Shown here one piece after another: positions 16,223 through 23,990 of a DNA stretch of 64,000 nucleotides (the stretch's first letter is position 1; each line of letters starts with the position of its first letter). This DNA is from Patulibacter brassicae (GTDB lineage: Bacteria > Actinomycetota > Thermoleophilia > Solirubrobacterales > Solirubrobacteraceae): positions 1,027,788 through 1,091,787 of the forward strand of contig NZ_JAXAVX010000001.1 in assembly GCF_033949425.1 (NCBI RefSeq), written 5' to 3'. The position numbers were made by a program, and so were the translations under genes. The notes under the pieces are model-generated. The model worked only from the letters and a program-made list of their open reading frames with translations, searched no databases and was not told where the DNA came from.

Positions 16223-17209
16223 TCAGTCGTCGGGGCGGGCGAGCGCCTCGATCTCGACCTCGTGCTGCAGCCGCTCGACCTGGCGGGGGTCGACGAGACC
16301 CGCGCCGAGGCGCTGCGTGGCGTCCGCGCCGCAGGCCACCGCGAAGCGCAGTGCGTCCTCGTCCGGCCGGCCCTCGTAGCGCGCGGCGATGTAGCCGGCG
16401 AGGAACGCGTCGCCCGAGCCGATCCGGGCGACCGTCTCGCGCGGGTCGATCCGGGCCCGCAGGATCCGCGTGGCGTCCGCGGTCGCGGTCCCGAGCCCGC
16501 CCCCGCCCGCGTCGCTGCGGACACCGGCGACGCAGCCGTCCGGGAGCGTCACGAGGGCCTCGCGCAGGCCGAGGTCGAGCAGCTCGCCGACCGCCAGTGC
16601 CCGGTCCTCGTCGCCGGCGAACTCGTGGCCGATGACCTCCTCGGCCTCCAGCTGGTTCGGCGCGACGCCGTCGACCTCGGCGCGCAGCACGTGGCGCAGC
16701 GGCTCGCCGTCGGTGTCGGCGTAGACCCGGACCCCCACCTTGTGCAGGTCGCGAACGAGGTCGGCGTAGACCGTGTCGGGCACGTCGCGCGGGAGCGATC
16801 CGGCGAGGACCACGATGTCGGCGCCCCGGGCGAGGTACAGGAGCTTGTCCCGGAAGAGCTCGAGCTCGCCGGGCGCGACCGCGGGTCCTCGCTCGTTGAG
16901 CTCGGTCTGGACCCCGTTGGTCGGGTCGAAGACGGCGGTGTTCGTCCGCGACTCCTCGGCGATCCGCACGAAGTCGTTGAGGATCGAGTCGCGCGTGAGC
17001 TGCTCGACGATCCGGGTGCCCGTGGCGCCGCCCGCGAAGCCCGTCGCGATCACGGGCTGGCCGAGCGTCTTCAGCGTGCGCGCGACGTTCACGCCCTTGC
17101 CGCCGGCGAGGGTCGTCTGCTCGACCGCGCGGTGGCGATGCCCGAGCCGGACGTTGGGGACGACGAGCGACCGGTCGATCGCCGCGTTGAGCGTCACCGT
17201 GATGATCAT
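16223..17209 (-). CDS. PfkB-family sugar kinase (1-phosphofructokinase type)
   Basis: A 328-residue carbohydrate kinase. It begins MIITVTLNAAIDRS, like FruK/LacC proteins, then GGKGVNVARTLKTLG near residue 36 (first PfkB signature). The second signature, RIGSGDAFLAGYIAA near 266, carries the catalytic Asp. FruK would phosphorylate fructose-1-phosphate; tagatose-6-phosphate kinase is the main alternative. No PTS or repressor gene is adjacent, so the substrate is open. The ATG is at 17209; the carboxypeptidase gene ends 40 nt further along the + strand (17250) and reads toward it. Confidence 0.88.
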   Translation of the reverse strand: MIITVTLNAAIDRSLVVPNVRLGHRHRAVEQTTLAGGKGVNVARTLKTLGQPVIATGFAGGATGTRIVEQLTRDSILNDFVRIAEESRTNTAVFDPTNGVQTELNERGPAVAPGELELFRDKLLYLARGADIVVLAGSLPRDVPDTVYADLVRDLHKVGVRVYADTDGEPLRHVLRAEVDGVAPNQLEAEEVIGHEFAGDEDRALAVGELLDLGLREALVTLPDGCVAGVRSDAGGGGLGTATADATRILRARIDPRETVARIGSGDAFLAGYIAARYEGRPDEDALRFAVACGADATQRLGAGLVDPRQVERLQHEVEIEALARPDD

Positions 17210-17249
17210 GAGCGGCGGGCGGCTCGCGGGGACGGGGCCGGCGACGAGG

Positions 17250-18530
17250 TCACGAGCCCAGCCCCTCGCCGGTCGCCGGGGTCGCCGCGGGCGAGGCGGG
17301 GGGCCGCTGCCGGCGCACGGCGACCGCCAGCGCCAGCGCGCAGAGGATCGCCAGGAGCAGCACGAGCTTCACCCAGGTCTTCGCGAGCTGGTCGTCGGCG
17401 CGCTGCCAGACCGTCGCCTGGGCCACCGAGCGCTGCGTCACGGCCGGGACGCGCGCGACGACGCGGCCGCGCTGCAGCACCTCCACCGTGCCGAGGCGGC
17501 TGCCGGCCGGCAGCGGTCCCTCGACGTCCGCGGGCGTCCCGACGACGCGGGTCGTGAGCCGCTCGTCGCGCCGGGTGATCCGCCGCACGGTCGAGGCGGC
17601 GACGAGCGCCACCTCCTCGTCGCGGTAGCGCAGCGGCAGCCGGGCGACGACGGTCCGCGCCGCCAGGCCCGTGCTCACGCGGTAGCGACCGAGGGCGTAG
17701 CGCAGCAGCGCGAGGCTGTCGGCGTCGCGGGCGGCCTCCGACGACGTGCCGAGCACGACCGTCACCACCGAGATCCCCCGACGGCGCCCGGAGGCGACGA
17801 GCGCGTACCCGGCGCGGGTGGTGTGCCCCGTCTTCACGCCGTCGACCCACGGCACGTCGCGCACGAGCGCGTTGCGGTTGACGACCGTGATCGGCGGGGT
17901 CGCCGACGCCAGCCGATCCGACGGCCGGTTCACGATCCGGCGGAACTCGGGATAGCGCCGCAGCAGGAGCGCGAGCTTCACGAGGTCGGCGGCGCTGGCG
18001 CGGTGGCGCCGGCCGTCGAGGCCGATCGGGTTCTCGAACTCCGCGGTCAGGCCGAGCTCCCGCGAGCGGGCGTTCATCCGGCGCACGAACGCCGGGACGC
18101 TGCCCGAGACGGCCCGGGCGATCGCCACCGCGGCGTCGTTGCCCGACGGCAGCATGAGCGCCGAGAGCAGGTCGCGGAGCGTCATCCGGTCGCCCGGGTG
18201 CAGTCCGGCGACCGACTCGACCGCGGCCCCCGCGTACGGGCGGATCGTGACGCGCCGCTCGAGGTTCCCCGACTCGAACGCCAGCAGCGCGGTCATGAGC
18301 TTCGTCGTCGACGCGATCGCCCGCGGCTGCTCGCCGCGGCGGTCGAAGACGACGTCCCCGGTGCTCGTCTCCACCGCGATCGCGGCCGGCGCCGAGATCC
18401 GCGGAGGATCGTCGGCGGCGGCCGCCGGCGAGACCGCGGGACCGGTCAGCGCGGCGACGGCGAGCGCCACGACGACCGGCATCGACCGACGCGGTCGCGG
18501 GCGGGCGGATCGCAGGGGGACGGCGGGCAC
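17250..18530 (-). CDS. dacA: D-alanyl-D-alanine carboxypeptidase (S11 family, DacA-like)
   Basis: Penicillin-binding protein that trims the terminal D-Ala of peptidoglycan stem peptides outside the membrane. All three S11 motifs are present: SxxK in ASTTKLM, SxN in PSGNDAAV and KTG in GVKTGHTTRAG. A signal peptide (RSARPRPRRSMPVVVAL..., cleavage near SPAAA) starts it and a C-terminal membrane segment (LVLLLAILCALALAV) anchors it. The length of about 426 fits PBP5-type enzymes. The start is taken as GTG at 18530, giving a basic n-region; GTG 18533 or ATG 18482 are alternatives. The LysM gene lies just upstream on the same strand, 20 nt away. Confidence 0.93.
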   Translation of the reverse strand: MPAVPLRSARPRPRRSMPVVVALAVAALTGPAVSPAAAADDPPRISAPAAIAVETSTGDVVFDRRGEQPRAIASTTKLMTALLAFESGNLERRVTIRPYAGAAVESVAGLHPGDRMTLRDLLSALMLPSGNDAAVAIARAVSGSVPAFVRRMNARSRELGLTAEFENPIGLDGRRHRASAADLVKLALLLRRYPEFRRIVNRPSDRLASATPPITVVNRNALVRDVPWVDGVKTGHTTRAGYALVASGRRRGISVVTVVLGTSSEAARDADSLALLRYALGRYRVSTGLAARTVVARLPLRYRDEEVALVAASTVRRITRRDERLTTRVVGTPADVEGPLPAGSRLGTVEVLQRGRVVARVPAVTQRSVAQATVWQRADDQLAKTWVKLVLLLAILCALALAVAVRRQRPPASPAATPATGEGLGS

Positions 18531-18550
18531 CACGGGTCGGGAGGCGCCGC

Positions 18551-18853
18551 TCAGCGGCGCAGCCGCAGGCGCTGACCCGCCTGCAGGACCTGGGGATCGA
18601 TCTCGGGGTTGAGCTCGGTCAGCCGCTCGACGCTCACGCCGAACCGGCTCGCGATCGCCGCGAGGCTGTCCCCCGCGCGGACGCGGTAGAACGCGCGGCG
18701 TGGCTCGGCCGCCGTCGTCGACGTGCGGGTCGCCGCGCTCGGCGCGGTCGGCTCCTCCTCGTCCCCGCCCGCGCTGACCACGAGCAGCACCGCGACGATC
18801 GCGGCCAGGAGCGCGCCCGGGGCCAGGAAGCGGAAGGGGCTGCGCGGAGGCAT
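18551..18853 (-). CDS. Membrane-anchored LysM protein
   Basis: A 100-residue type II membrane protein. One transmembrane helix (GALLAAIVAVLLVVSAGG, near 13-30) is followed by an acidic and Thr-rich spacer. A single LysM domain ends the protein: FYRVRAGDSLAAIASRFGVSVERLTELNPEID...LQAGQRLRL. It should bind glycan strands of peptidoglycan at the outer face of the membrane. I chose the ATG at 18853 because TATCCT (18866-18861) is 7 nt upstream; an ATG at 18898 would extend it by 15 residues across that promoter. It sits next to the D,D-carboxypeptidase and is probably co-transcribed. Confidence 0.88.
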   Translation of the reverse strand: MPPRSPFRFLAPGALLAAIVAVLLVVSAGGDEEEPTAPSAATRTSTTAAEPRRAFYRVRAGDSLAAIASRFGVSVERLTELNPEIDPQVLQAGQRLRLRR

Positions 18854-18860
18854 CCCGCGC

Positions 18861-18866
18861 AGGATA
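18861..18866 (-). promoter_or_regulatory. -10 hexamer TATCCT for the LysM-dacA unit
   Basis: It lies 7 nt before the ATG at 18853 and decides the LysM start. Confidence 0.55.
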
Positions 18867-18940
18867 TTGCCCCGTGGCGTCCCGACGCCACGGCGCATCG
18901 ACGCCTCCCGGCGACGGCGCGGGCGTGCGGAGCGACGCGG

Positions 18941-19906
18941 TCATCCCGCGACGGCGGCGATCGCCGCGCGCAGCGACTCCGCCGCGCGACGAGCCGCCTC
19001 GGCGGGGTCCTCCCCCGGGGCGGCCGCGCCGACGATCGACCGCGAGACGGTCACGAGCCCGGCCCCGGGGCCGGCGGCGAAGGCGGCGGCGAGGTCCTCG
19101 ACCCGGCCGCCCTGGGCGCCGACGCCCGGGAGCAGCAGGGGCGCGCGGGGCAGGAGCTCGCGCAGCCGCTCGAGGTGGTCGGGGGCCGTGGCGCCGACGA
19201 CCGCCCCGATGGGATCCAGGGCCGGGCGCTCCGGGCCGAGCGGCCCGGCGGCGCGCGCCGCGTCGGTGCCGATCGACGCGACGAGCTCGGCCGTGCGCTC
19301 CCAGAGGGAGCGCCCGTCGCCGAGCGGCCGCTCCTGCAGGTCGCCGGCGCCGGGGTTCGACGTGCGGACGAGGACGAAGACGCCGCGGCCGTTGGCGGCG
19401 GCGACGTCGGCGAACGGCTGGATGCTGTCGCGGCCCATGTAGGGCGCGACCGTGACGGCGTCGGCGCCGAGGCCCTCGACGGGACCCCACGGGGTGGGCG
19501 TCGAGCCGAGCGCCGCGGCGGCGTACGAGGCCGCGGAGACGTCGATGTCGCCGCGCTTGGCGTCGAGCAGGACGATCAGGCCGAGGTCCCGAGCGTGGGC
19601 GGCGACGCGGGCGAGGGCGGCGACGCCCGGAGCGCCGAGCCGCTCGAAGCTCGCGCTCTGGAGCTTCACGCCGACGCAGGCCGGGGCCACGGCGTCGAGC
19701 ACGCGCCGGGCGTGGTCGGCGACCGCGTGGGCGGCGGCGTCGGCCGGCGAGGCGGCGGAGGGCGGGGTCGCCCCCGGCCAGAGGGCCGACGGGTCGGGAT
19801 CGAGCCCGACGAGCAGCGCGCTCTCGCGCGCGCGGACGGCCGCTGCCAGCCGCGCACCCCAGGGGTGCGCGGCGGGGTCGGCGGCCGGGGCGGGGACGCC
19901 CGTCAC
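18941..19906 (-). CDS. pyrF: Orotidine 5'-phosphate decarboxylase (mycobacterial type)
   Basis: Last step of UMP synthesis. A 321-residue TIM barrel of the longer, actinobacterial PyrF class. The catalytic Lys/Asp cluster is LLDAKRGDIDVSAASYAAA near residue 118. Also present are the N-terminal LLVGLDPDP, CVGVKLQSASFE near 90, and a phosphate-binding LLLPGVGAQGG near 255. The start is a GTG at 19906. HU lies upstream on the same strand, 37 nt away. No other pyrimidine genes are in the window. Confidence 0.95.
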   Translation of the reverse strand: MTGVPAPAADPAAHPWGARLAAAVRARESALLVGLDPDPSALWPGATPPSAASPADAAAHAVADHARRVLDAVAPACVGVKLQSASFERLGAPGVAALARVAAHARDLGLIVLLDAKRGDIDVSAASYAAAALGSTPTPWGPVEGLGADAVTVAPYMGRDSIQPFADVAAANGRGVFVLVRTSNPGAGDLQERPLGDGRSLWERTAELVASIGTDAARAAGPLGPERPALDPIGAVVGATAPDHLERLRELLPRAPLLLPGVGAQGGRVEDLAAAFAAGPGAGLVTVSRSIVGAAAPGEDPAEAARRAAESLRAAIAAVAG

Positions 19907-19943
19907 GGCACCCGGACGGGTCGCGGGCCCCGCACCGATCCGA

Positions 19944-20219
19944 TCAGGCGACGGACTTCTTCAGCGCCGCGCCGGCGGTGAACTTCGGCAGCTTCTTCGC
20001 CGGGATGTCGATCTGCTTGCCGGTGGCCGGGTTGATGCCCTTGCGCGCGCTGCGCTCGGAGACCGAGAACTTCCCGAAGCCGGAGAAGGTCACGTCGCTG
20101 CCGCGCGAGAGCGACTCGCTGATCGTGTCGAGCACCGCGTCGACGGCGGCCTGCGCGTCCTTCTTGCCGAGCCCCGCCTTCGCGGCGACGAGATCGACGA
20201 ACTCTGCCTTGGTGGTCAC
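19944..20219 (-). CDS. hup: HU-type DNA-binding protein
   Basis: A 91-residue nucleoid protein that bends DNA as a dimer. It starts VTTKAEFVDLVAAKAGL, carries the GFGKFSVSERSARKGINPATGK arm with the intercalating Pro, and ends KFTAGAALKKSVA. The length is canonical and lacks the Lys/Ala tail of mycobacterial HupB. The GTG at 20219 has a strong AGGAGGAG Shine-Dalgarno 6-7 nt upstream. An in-frame ATG at 20252 would add 11 residues but lies only 4 nt past the -10. The promoter region carries an 8-bp inverted repeat. Confidence 0.95.
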   Translation of the reverse strand: MTTKAEFVDLVAAKAGLGKKDAQAAVDAVLDTISESLSRGSDVTFSGFGKFSVSERSARKGINPATGKQIDIPAKKLPKFTAGAALKKSVA

Positions 20220-20256
20220 TTCCGCTCCTCCTGTGGGGGGTGCCGTGGTCATCGCG

Positions 20257-20284
20257 ACGCTATCAACGGATCGAGACGATCCGT
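20257..20284 (-). promoter_or_regulatory. hup promoter with 8-bp inverted repeat between -10 and -35
   Basis: TAGCGT (20262-20257) is the -10. Immediately upstream, ACGGATCG and CGATCCGT (20266-20284) form a perfect inverted repeat around AGA, filling the spacer and -35 region on the minus strand. A repressor bound here would occlude RNA polymerase. The protein that binds is unknown. Confidence 0.5.
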
Positions 20285-20314
20285 CGTCCGTCCCAGCGCG
20301 GGCGTCTCCGCGAA

Positions 20315-20347
20315 GGGCACGTCACCACGCGCCCTGACGGGCACGTC
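20315..20347. repeat. Direct repeat GGGCACGTC, two copies
   Basis: GGGCACGTC occurs at 20315-20323 and 20339-20347, 24 nt start to start, between the divergent hup gene and a small membrane peptide gene. This is close to two helical turns plus a little, so a paired binding site is possible. Confidence 0.4.
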
Positions 20348-20445
20348 GCCGCCCACCCGGTCGGGCGAGCAGCCGGCGGCAGTCTGCCCGGCGGACAGGA
20401 CGGAACGCCGGGCGCGGGTCGGCGGGGACTGCTTGGATGTCCGCC

Positions 20446-20586
20446 ATGACCCTCGAGCGGATCGCCTGGTCGGCCGTCGTGGCGGCCTGCCTCGTGACGG
20501 CGCTGCTGCTCGTCGTGGCCGGCTACCTCGGCTACGCCGGCGTGACCGTCGCGGTCGGCCTCTCGGCCGCGATCAACCTGCGCTGA
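20446..20586 (+). CDS. Small hydrophobic membrane peptide (46 aa)
   Basis: Short ORF: MTLERIAWSAVVAACLVTAL, then a Leu/Val-rich helix, a Gly-containing turn (GYLGYAGVT), and a second weakly hydrophobic stretch ending AINLR. One or two membrane passes are likely. Its ATG is 7 nt after TTGGAT, a weak -10. It stands alone between hup and rdgB. Unknown function; coding is supported by the hydrophobic pattern and start context only. Confidence 0.5.
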   Translation: MTLERIAWSAVVAACLVTALLLVVAGYLGYAGVTVAVGLSAAINLR

Positions 20587-20626
20587 GCGGGATCCCGGAT
20601 GGTGCGCCCGCCCCGGCGGGCGGCCC

Positions 20627-21217
20627 TCAGCCGCGGGTCCGCAGCCAGGCCAGCAGGAGCTCCGCCGCCCGCCCCCGGTGGGAGATCGCCGCCTTCTCGG
20701 CGGGGGTGAGCTCGGCCATCGTGCGGCCCGCGGGATCGTCGTCGGCGAGGAACACCGGGTCGTAGCCGAAGCCGCCGGAGCCGCGCGGCTCCGGGGCCAT
20801 CCGCCCGCGACAGCGACCCTCGAACACGTGCTCGGCGCCGTCGGCCGGATCGACGACCGCGATCGCGCACACGTAGGCCAGCCCGCTGCCGGCCGGCACC
20901 GCGCCGCGGAGCTTCGCGAGGTTCGCGCCGTCGTCGGCCTCCTCCCCGGCGTAGCGCGCCGACCGCACCCCGGGCGCCCCGTCCAGCGCGTCGGCGCAGA
21001 GGCCGGAGTCGTCGCCGAACGCCAGGCGACCGGTCGCCGCGGCGGCGGCCCGGGCCTTCCCGAGCGCGTTCTCGGCGAAGGTCTCCCCCGTCTCCGGCGG
21101 CAGGACCACCGCGTCGGGCAGGGGGTCCACGCCCCAGGGCCCGAGCATCGCGGCGAACTCCTGCGCCTTGTGGGCGTTGCGGGTGGCGAGGACGAGGCGC
21201 GGCGAGGTCGGCGGCAT
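20627..21217 (-). CDS. rdgB: Non-canonical purine NTP pyrophosphatase (XTP/dITP)
   Basis: House-cleaning enzyme of the Ham1 family that hydrolyses dITP, XTP and ITP to monophosphates. It has 196 aa, the standard length. Motifs: LVLATRNAHKAQEF at the N-terminus (Ham1 opening SxNxxK-like), ETFAENALGKARAAA near 45, FGDDSGLCADALDGAPGVRSARYAG near 68, and GFGYDPVFL near 150 and SHRGRA near 182. The ATG is at 21217. It precedes no obvious partner; rph, often adjacent, is absent. Confidence 0.95.
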   Translation of the reverse strand: MPPTSPRLVLATRNAHKAQEFAAMLGPWGVDPLPDAVVLPPETGETFAENALGKARAAAAATGRLAFGDDSGLCADALDGAPGVRSARYAGEEADDGANLAKLRGAVPAGSGLAYVCAIAVVDPADGAEHVFEGRCRGRMAPEPRGSGGFGYDPVFLADDDPAGRTMAELTPAEKAAISHRGRAAELLLAWLRTRG

Positions 21218-21310
21218 GCGGGGAGGGCGGGGTCGCGGGGACGGGGCCCGGACGATCGCACGTCCCGCGGCAGGGTCCGCGGAACGCCGCGACGCCGGGC
21301 CCGGGCGACG

Positions 21311-21586
21311 TCACTGCTTGCCGGCGCCGTCGATCGCCCCCTTGATCTTCTTCGCGATCGCGGTCGCGATGTCGCTGCCCATGGTCTTGCCGGCCGCGGT
21401 CACGACCCCGGCCATGAGGGCGGCGACGAGCATCGCCAGCGCGACGTACTCGACGGTGCCCTGGCCGCCCTCGTCCCGCAGCCGCCGGAGGCGGTCGGGG
21501 AGGCGCAGCGCGAGGCCGTGGGCGTGGGCGGCGATCGCGACGGCGGGCGTGGCGCGACGGCGGACGGTGGGGACGGCGGGGGTCAT
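21311..21586 (-). CDS. Flp/TadE-like prepilin
   Basis: A 91-residue protein with a basic N-terminal half (VRRRATPAV, RLPDRLRRLRDEGGQ), then GTVEYVALAMLVAALMAGVVTAAG, and a short Lys-rich tail. Glycine followed closely by VEY at the start of the hydrophobic helix is typical of Flp-type (type IVb) pilins processed by a TadV/CpaA prepilin peptidase. The leader is longer than usual. AGGAG stands about 9 nt before the ATG at 21586. No Tad secretion genes are nearby, so it may be an orphan pilin. Confidence 0.68.
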   Translation of the reverse strand: MTPAVPTVRRRATPAVAIAAHAHGLALRLPDRLRRLRDEGGQGTVEYVALAMLVAALMAGVVTAAGKTMGSDIATAIAKKIKGAIDGAGKQ

Positions 21587-21684
21587 CGGGGTGCTCCTGT
21601 TCGGGGGGCGGTCGTGGGACGACCCGATGGTGCGACGGAGCCCTCCGACGACTCCACCCCCGCTCCGTGCAGAATCCGCACCGG

Positions 21685-22608
21685 ATGCGCGTCCTCGTCG
21701 TGTCGAACATGGCCCCCGATGCCGAGCACCCCGAGCGCGGGGGGTTCGTGCGCGACCAGGTCGCCGCGCTGCGTCGCATCGACGGCCTGGACGTCGCGCT
21801 GGACGAGGTGCCGCCCGGCGCGTACGCGGCCGCGGCCCGCGGGCTGCGGGCCCGCCACCGTGGCCGGCGCTACGACGTCGTCCACGCGCACTTCGGCCTC
21901 ACCGCCGTCCCGGCGCTCGCCGTCCGGGGCCGGCTGCGCGGCGTGACGCTCCACGGCCGCGACCTGCGGAACCCGCGCAGCCGCGCCGTCACGCTGGCGG
22001 TGCTGCCCACGCAGCGGCTCGTCGGCCTCGCCGCCGAGGACCTCGGCTCGCTGCTGCCGGCGTGGGCCCGACCCCGGGCACGGGCGCTGCCCGTCGGCCT
22101 CGCGCTGGAGCGGTTCGGCCCGATGCCCCGTCCCGAGGCCCGGCAGCGGCTCGGGCTGCCGCCGGACGAGCGCTTCCTCCTCTTCCCCTACGGTCCCGAC
22201 CGCCGCATCAAGCGCGTCGAGCGGGCCCGCGAGCTCGCCGACGCGGTCGGCCTTCCGCTGCGCACCCTCGGCGGGGAACCGCCGGAGCGCATGCGCTGGT
22301 GGCTGAACGCCGCCACGGCCGTGCTCGTGCCCAGCGATCACGAGGGGTTCGGCCTCGCCGCCGTGGAGGCGCTGGCCTGCGACGTGCCGGTGCTCGCGCA
22401 GCCCACCGGGGCCCACGCCGAGACCGTGGGGCGCGTCCCCGGCTGCCTCTGCGCGCCGTGGGACCTCCAGCGCTGGCGGGCGGCGCTCGAGCCTCACCTC
22501 GCGGTCCCGGACCCGCGCGTGGACGGCGCGCCGGTGGCGGCGCACCACGGCACCGACCGCTACGCCGCCGACCTCGTCGCGGCGTGGCACTCGCTGGCCG
22601 GGGACTGA
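21685..22608 (+). CDS. GT4-family glycosyltransferase
   Basis: A 307-residue GT-B fold enzyme transferring a sugar from a nucleotide donor to a cell-envelope or secondary glycan. The N-terminal acceptor domain starts MRVLVVSNMAPDAEHPERGGFV and includes VVHAHFGLTAVPAL. The donor-site segment SDHEGFGLAAVEALACDVPVLA shows the EX7E motif. It is shorter than typical (about 370) because both domains are trimmed. The ATG at 21685 is 9 nt after CAGAAT. No other glycan genes adjoin it, so the product is unknown. Confidence 0.85.
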   Translation: MRVLVVSNMAPDAEHPERGGFVRDQVAALRRIDGLDVALDEVPPGAYAAAARGLRARHRGRRYDVVHAHFGLTAVPALAVRGRLRGVTLHGRDLRNPRSRAVTLAVLPTQRLVGLAAEDLGSLLPAWARPRARALPVGLALERFGPMPRPEARQRLGLPPDERFLLFPYGPDRRIKRVERARELADAVGLPLRTLGGEPPERMRWWLNAATAVLVPSDHEGFGLAAVEALACDVPVLAQPTGAHAETVGRVPGCLCAPWDLQRWRAALEPHLAVPDPRVDGAPVAAHHGTDRYAADLVAAWHSLAGD

Positions 22609-22710
22609 GCCGCCCCGCCCGGGCGCGACCGCGGCCCGTGCCGCCGCCGTGGCCCGCGCACGGGGCGCGCGGGGCGCGGAACGCCCGGAACGGGCGCCCG
22701 CCGGACGATC

Positions 22711-22716
22711 TACACT
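22711..22716 (+). promoter_or_regulatory. Candidate -10 TACACT upstream of the zinc-ribbon pair
   Basis: TACACT lies about 47 nt before the ATG at 22764, giving a normal 5' leader rather than a leaderless message. Confidence 0.4.
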
Positions 22717-22763
22717 GGCCCACCGGACGCCGGCTCGCCCCGAGCGGGCGCCGGCCCCCCACC

Positions 22764-23606
22764 ATGAGCAGCCTGTTCGACCGCATCCGACAGCGCCGCG
22801 AGGAGCCCGACGGCGGCGCCTCCGCCGAGCCGCCCGCGGCGACGGGGGCCTCCCCGGACGCGTCCGCGCAGCCGCCCTCGGCGGGGGACGCCGGGGCGCC
22901 GGCCGGCGCGGAGGTCGATCCGCCGACCGCGGTGCACCGGCGCGACGACGGGGAGGAGCCGACCGCGGTCCACCGCACCGAGCGGCCCCGCGCGCCGTGG
23001 GAGAGCGCCGAGATCTCCGAGGACCGCCAGGAGCGGATCTCCGAGGTGACGCCGGCCCCCGCCCCGCCCGCCGCGGACGCGGCCCCGGCCCCGACCCCGT
23101 CGCCGGCGGCCGCCGAGCCGCCGCGGCCCGTCGCGCCGCCGGCCGAGCCACCGCCGGCCCCCGTCGTCCCGGCGCGGCCCGGCGTCCGCGACCGCGGCCG
23201 GATGCGGCGGCGCCTGCGGTACCTGCGGCGGGTGCGCGAGCTCGGCTACCGCGACCTCGGCGGCCTCGTCTTCGAGCTGCGCCGCGCGAACCAGCGCAAC
23301 GAGGTCCTCGTCTCGGCCAAGCACGACGCGCTGGCGCGGATCGACGACGAGCTGCGCGCTCTCGAGCACGCGCTGCAGGACTTCCAGCCGATCGAGGAGC
23401 TCTACGAGCCCGGGGTCTCCGTCTGCCTGCGCTGCGGCGCCCTGCACGGGAGCGACGCGCGGTTCTGCCCGCAGTGCGGCGTGGCGGTCGGCCCGGCCGC
23501 GGCCCATCCGGGCCCGGGCGCCCCGGGCGGTGGGCCGGCGACCGCGGCCGCCGGCAGCGTCCCGCCGAGCGCGACGCCCGCCGACGCGCCCCCGTCCTCG
23601 GCATGA
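22764..23606 (+). CDS. Proline-rich protein with coiled helix and C-terminal zinc ribbon
   Basis: A 280-residue soluble protein. Residues about 1-140 are disordered, Pro/Ala/Glu-rich, and carry two near-identical PTAVHR motifs near 54 and 69 that resemble Thr phospho-acceptor sites for FHA partners. A basic helix (RDRGRMRRRLRYLRRVRELGYRDLGG) leads into a helical segment ending in a coiled stretch, then CLRCGALHGSDARFCPQCG, a double-CxxC zinc ribbon near 223-243. A Pro/Ala tail closes it. Its TGA overlaps the next ATG (ATGA), so the two are coupled. Function unknown. Confidence 0.72.
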   Translation: MSSLFDRIRQRREEPDGGASAEPPAATGASPDASAQPPSAGDAGAPAGAEVDPPTAVHRRDDGEEPTAVHRTERPRAPWESAEISEDRQERISEVTPAPAPPAADAAPAPTPSPAAAEPPRPVAPPAEPPPAPVVPARPGVRDRGRMRRRLRYLRRVRELGYRDLGGLVFELRRANQRNEVLVSAKHDALARIDDELRALEHALQDFQPIEELYEPGVSVCLRCGALHGSDARFCPQCGVAVGPAAAHPGPGAPGGGPATAAAGSVPPSATPADAPPSSA

Positions 23607-23977
23607 GCGGCCGTCCGCCCACCCCGATCGTCTGCCCGCGCTGCGGCTCGACCGTCGCCGCGGACCAGGCCTGGTGCCTCACCTGCGGGGCCCCGGCGCG
23701 CACGCGGATGCGCCCGACCCCGAACTGGCGGATCCCGATCGCCGTGATCGCCGCGATCGTCGTCGCCGTCGGCGGCGGCACCGTCGGCGCCTTCGTCGCG
23801 CTCACCACCGAGGACGACGCGCCCGCCGCGCCCGTCCCGCCGGCGGCGGTGACGCCCCCGCCCGATCCGGCCGCGCAGGCGCCCGCCCCGGCGACGCCGC
23901 AGCCGACGGTCGCCGCGCCGCCGACCGCGACGGGCACCACCCCGGCGCCCCCGGCCGGCGCCCCGGCCACGCCCTGA
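23603..23977 (+). CDS. Zinc-ribbon membrane protein
   Basis: A 124-residue protein: an N-terminal cytosolic zinc ribbon (CPRCGSTVAADQAWCLTCG, residues 11-29), a basic linker, one transmembrane helix (IPIAVIAAIVVAVGGGTVGAFVAL) and an extracytoplasmic Pro/Ala/Thr tail. This places a metal-binding module inside and a disordered tail outside. The start overlaps the stop of the upstream zinc-ribbon gene. The two proteins share the ribbon type and probably act together. No family recognised. Confidence 0.75.
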   Translation: MSGRPPTPIVCPRCGSTVAADQAWCLTCGAPARTRMRPTPNWRIPIAVIAAIVVAVGGGTVGAFVALTTEDDAPAAPVPPAAVTPPPDPAAQAPAPATPQPTVAAPPTATGTTPAPPAGAPATP

Positions 23978-23990
23978 CGCGCCTCCCGCG

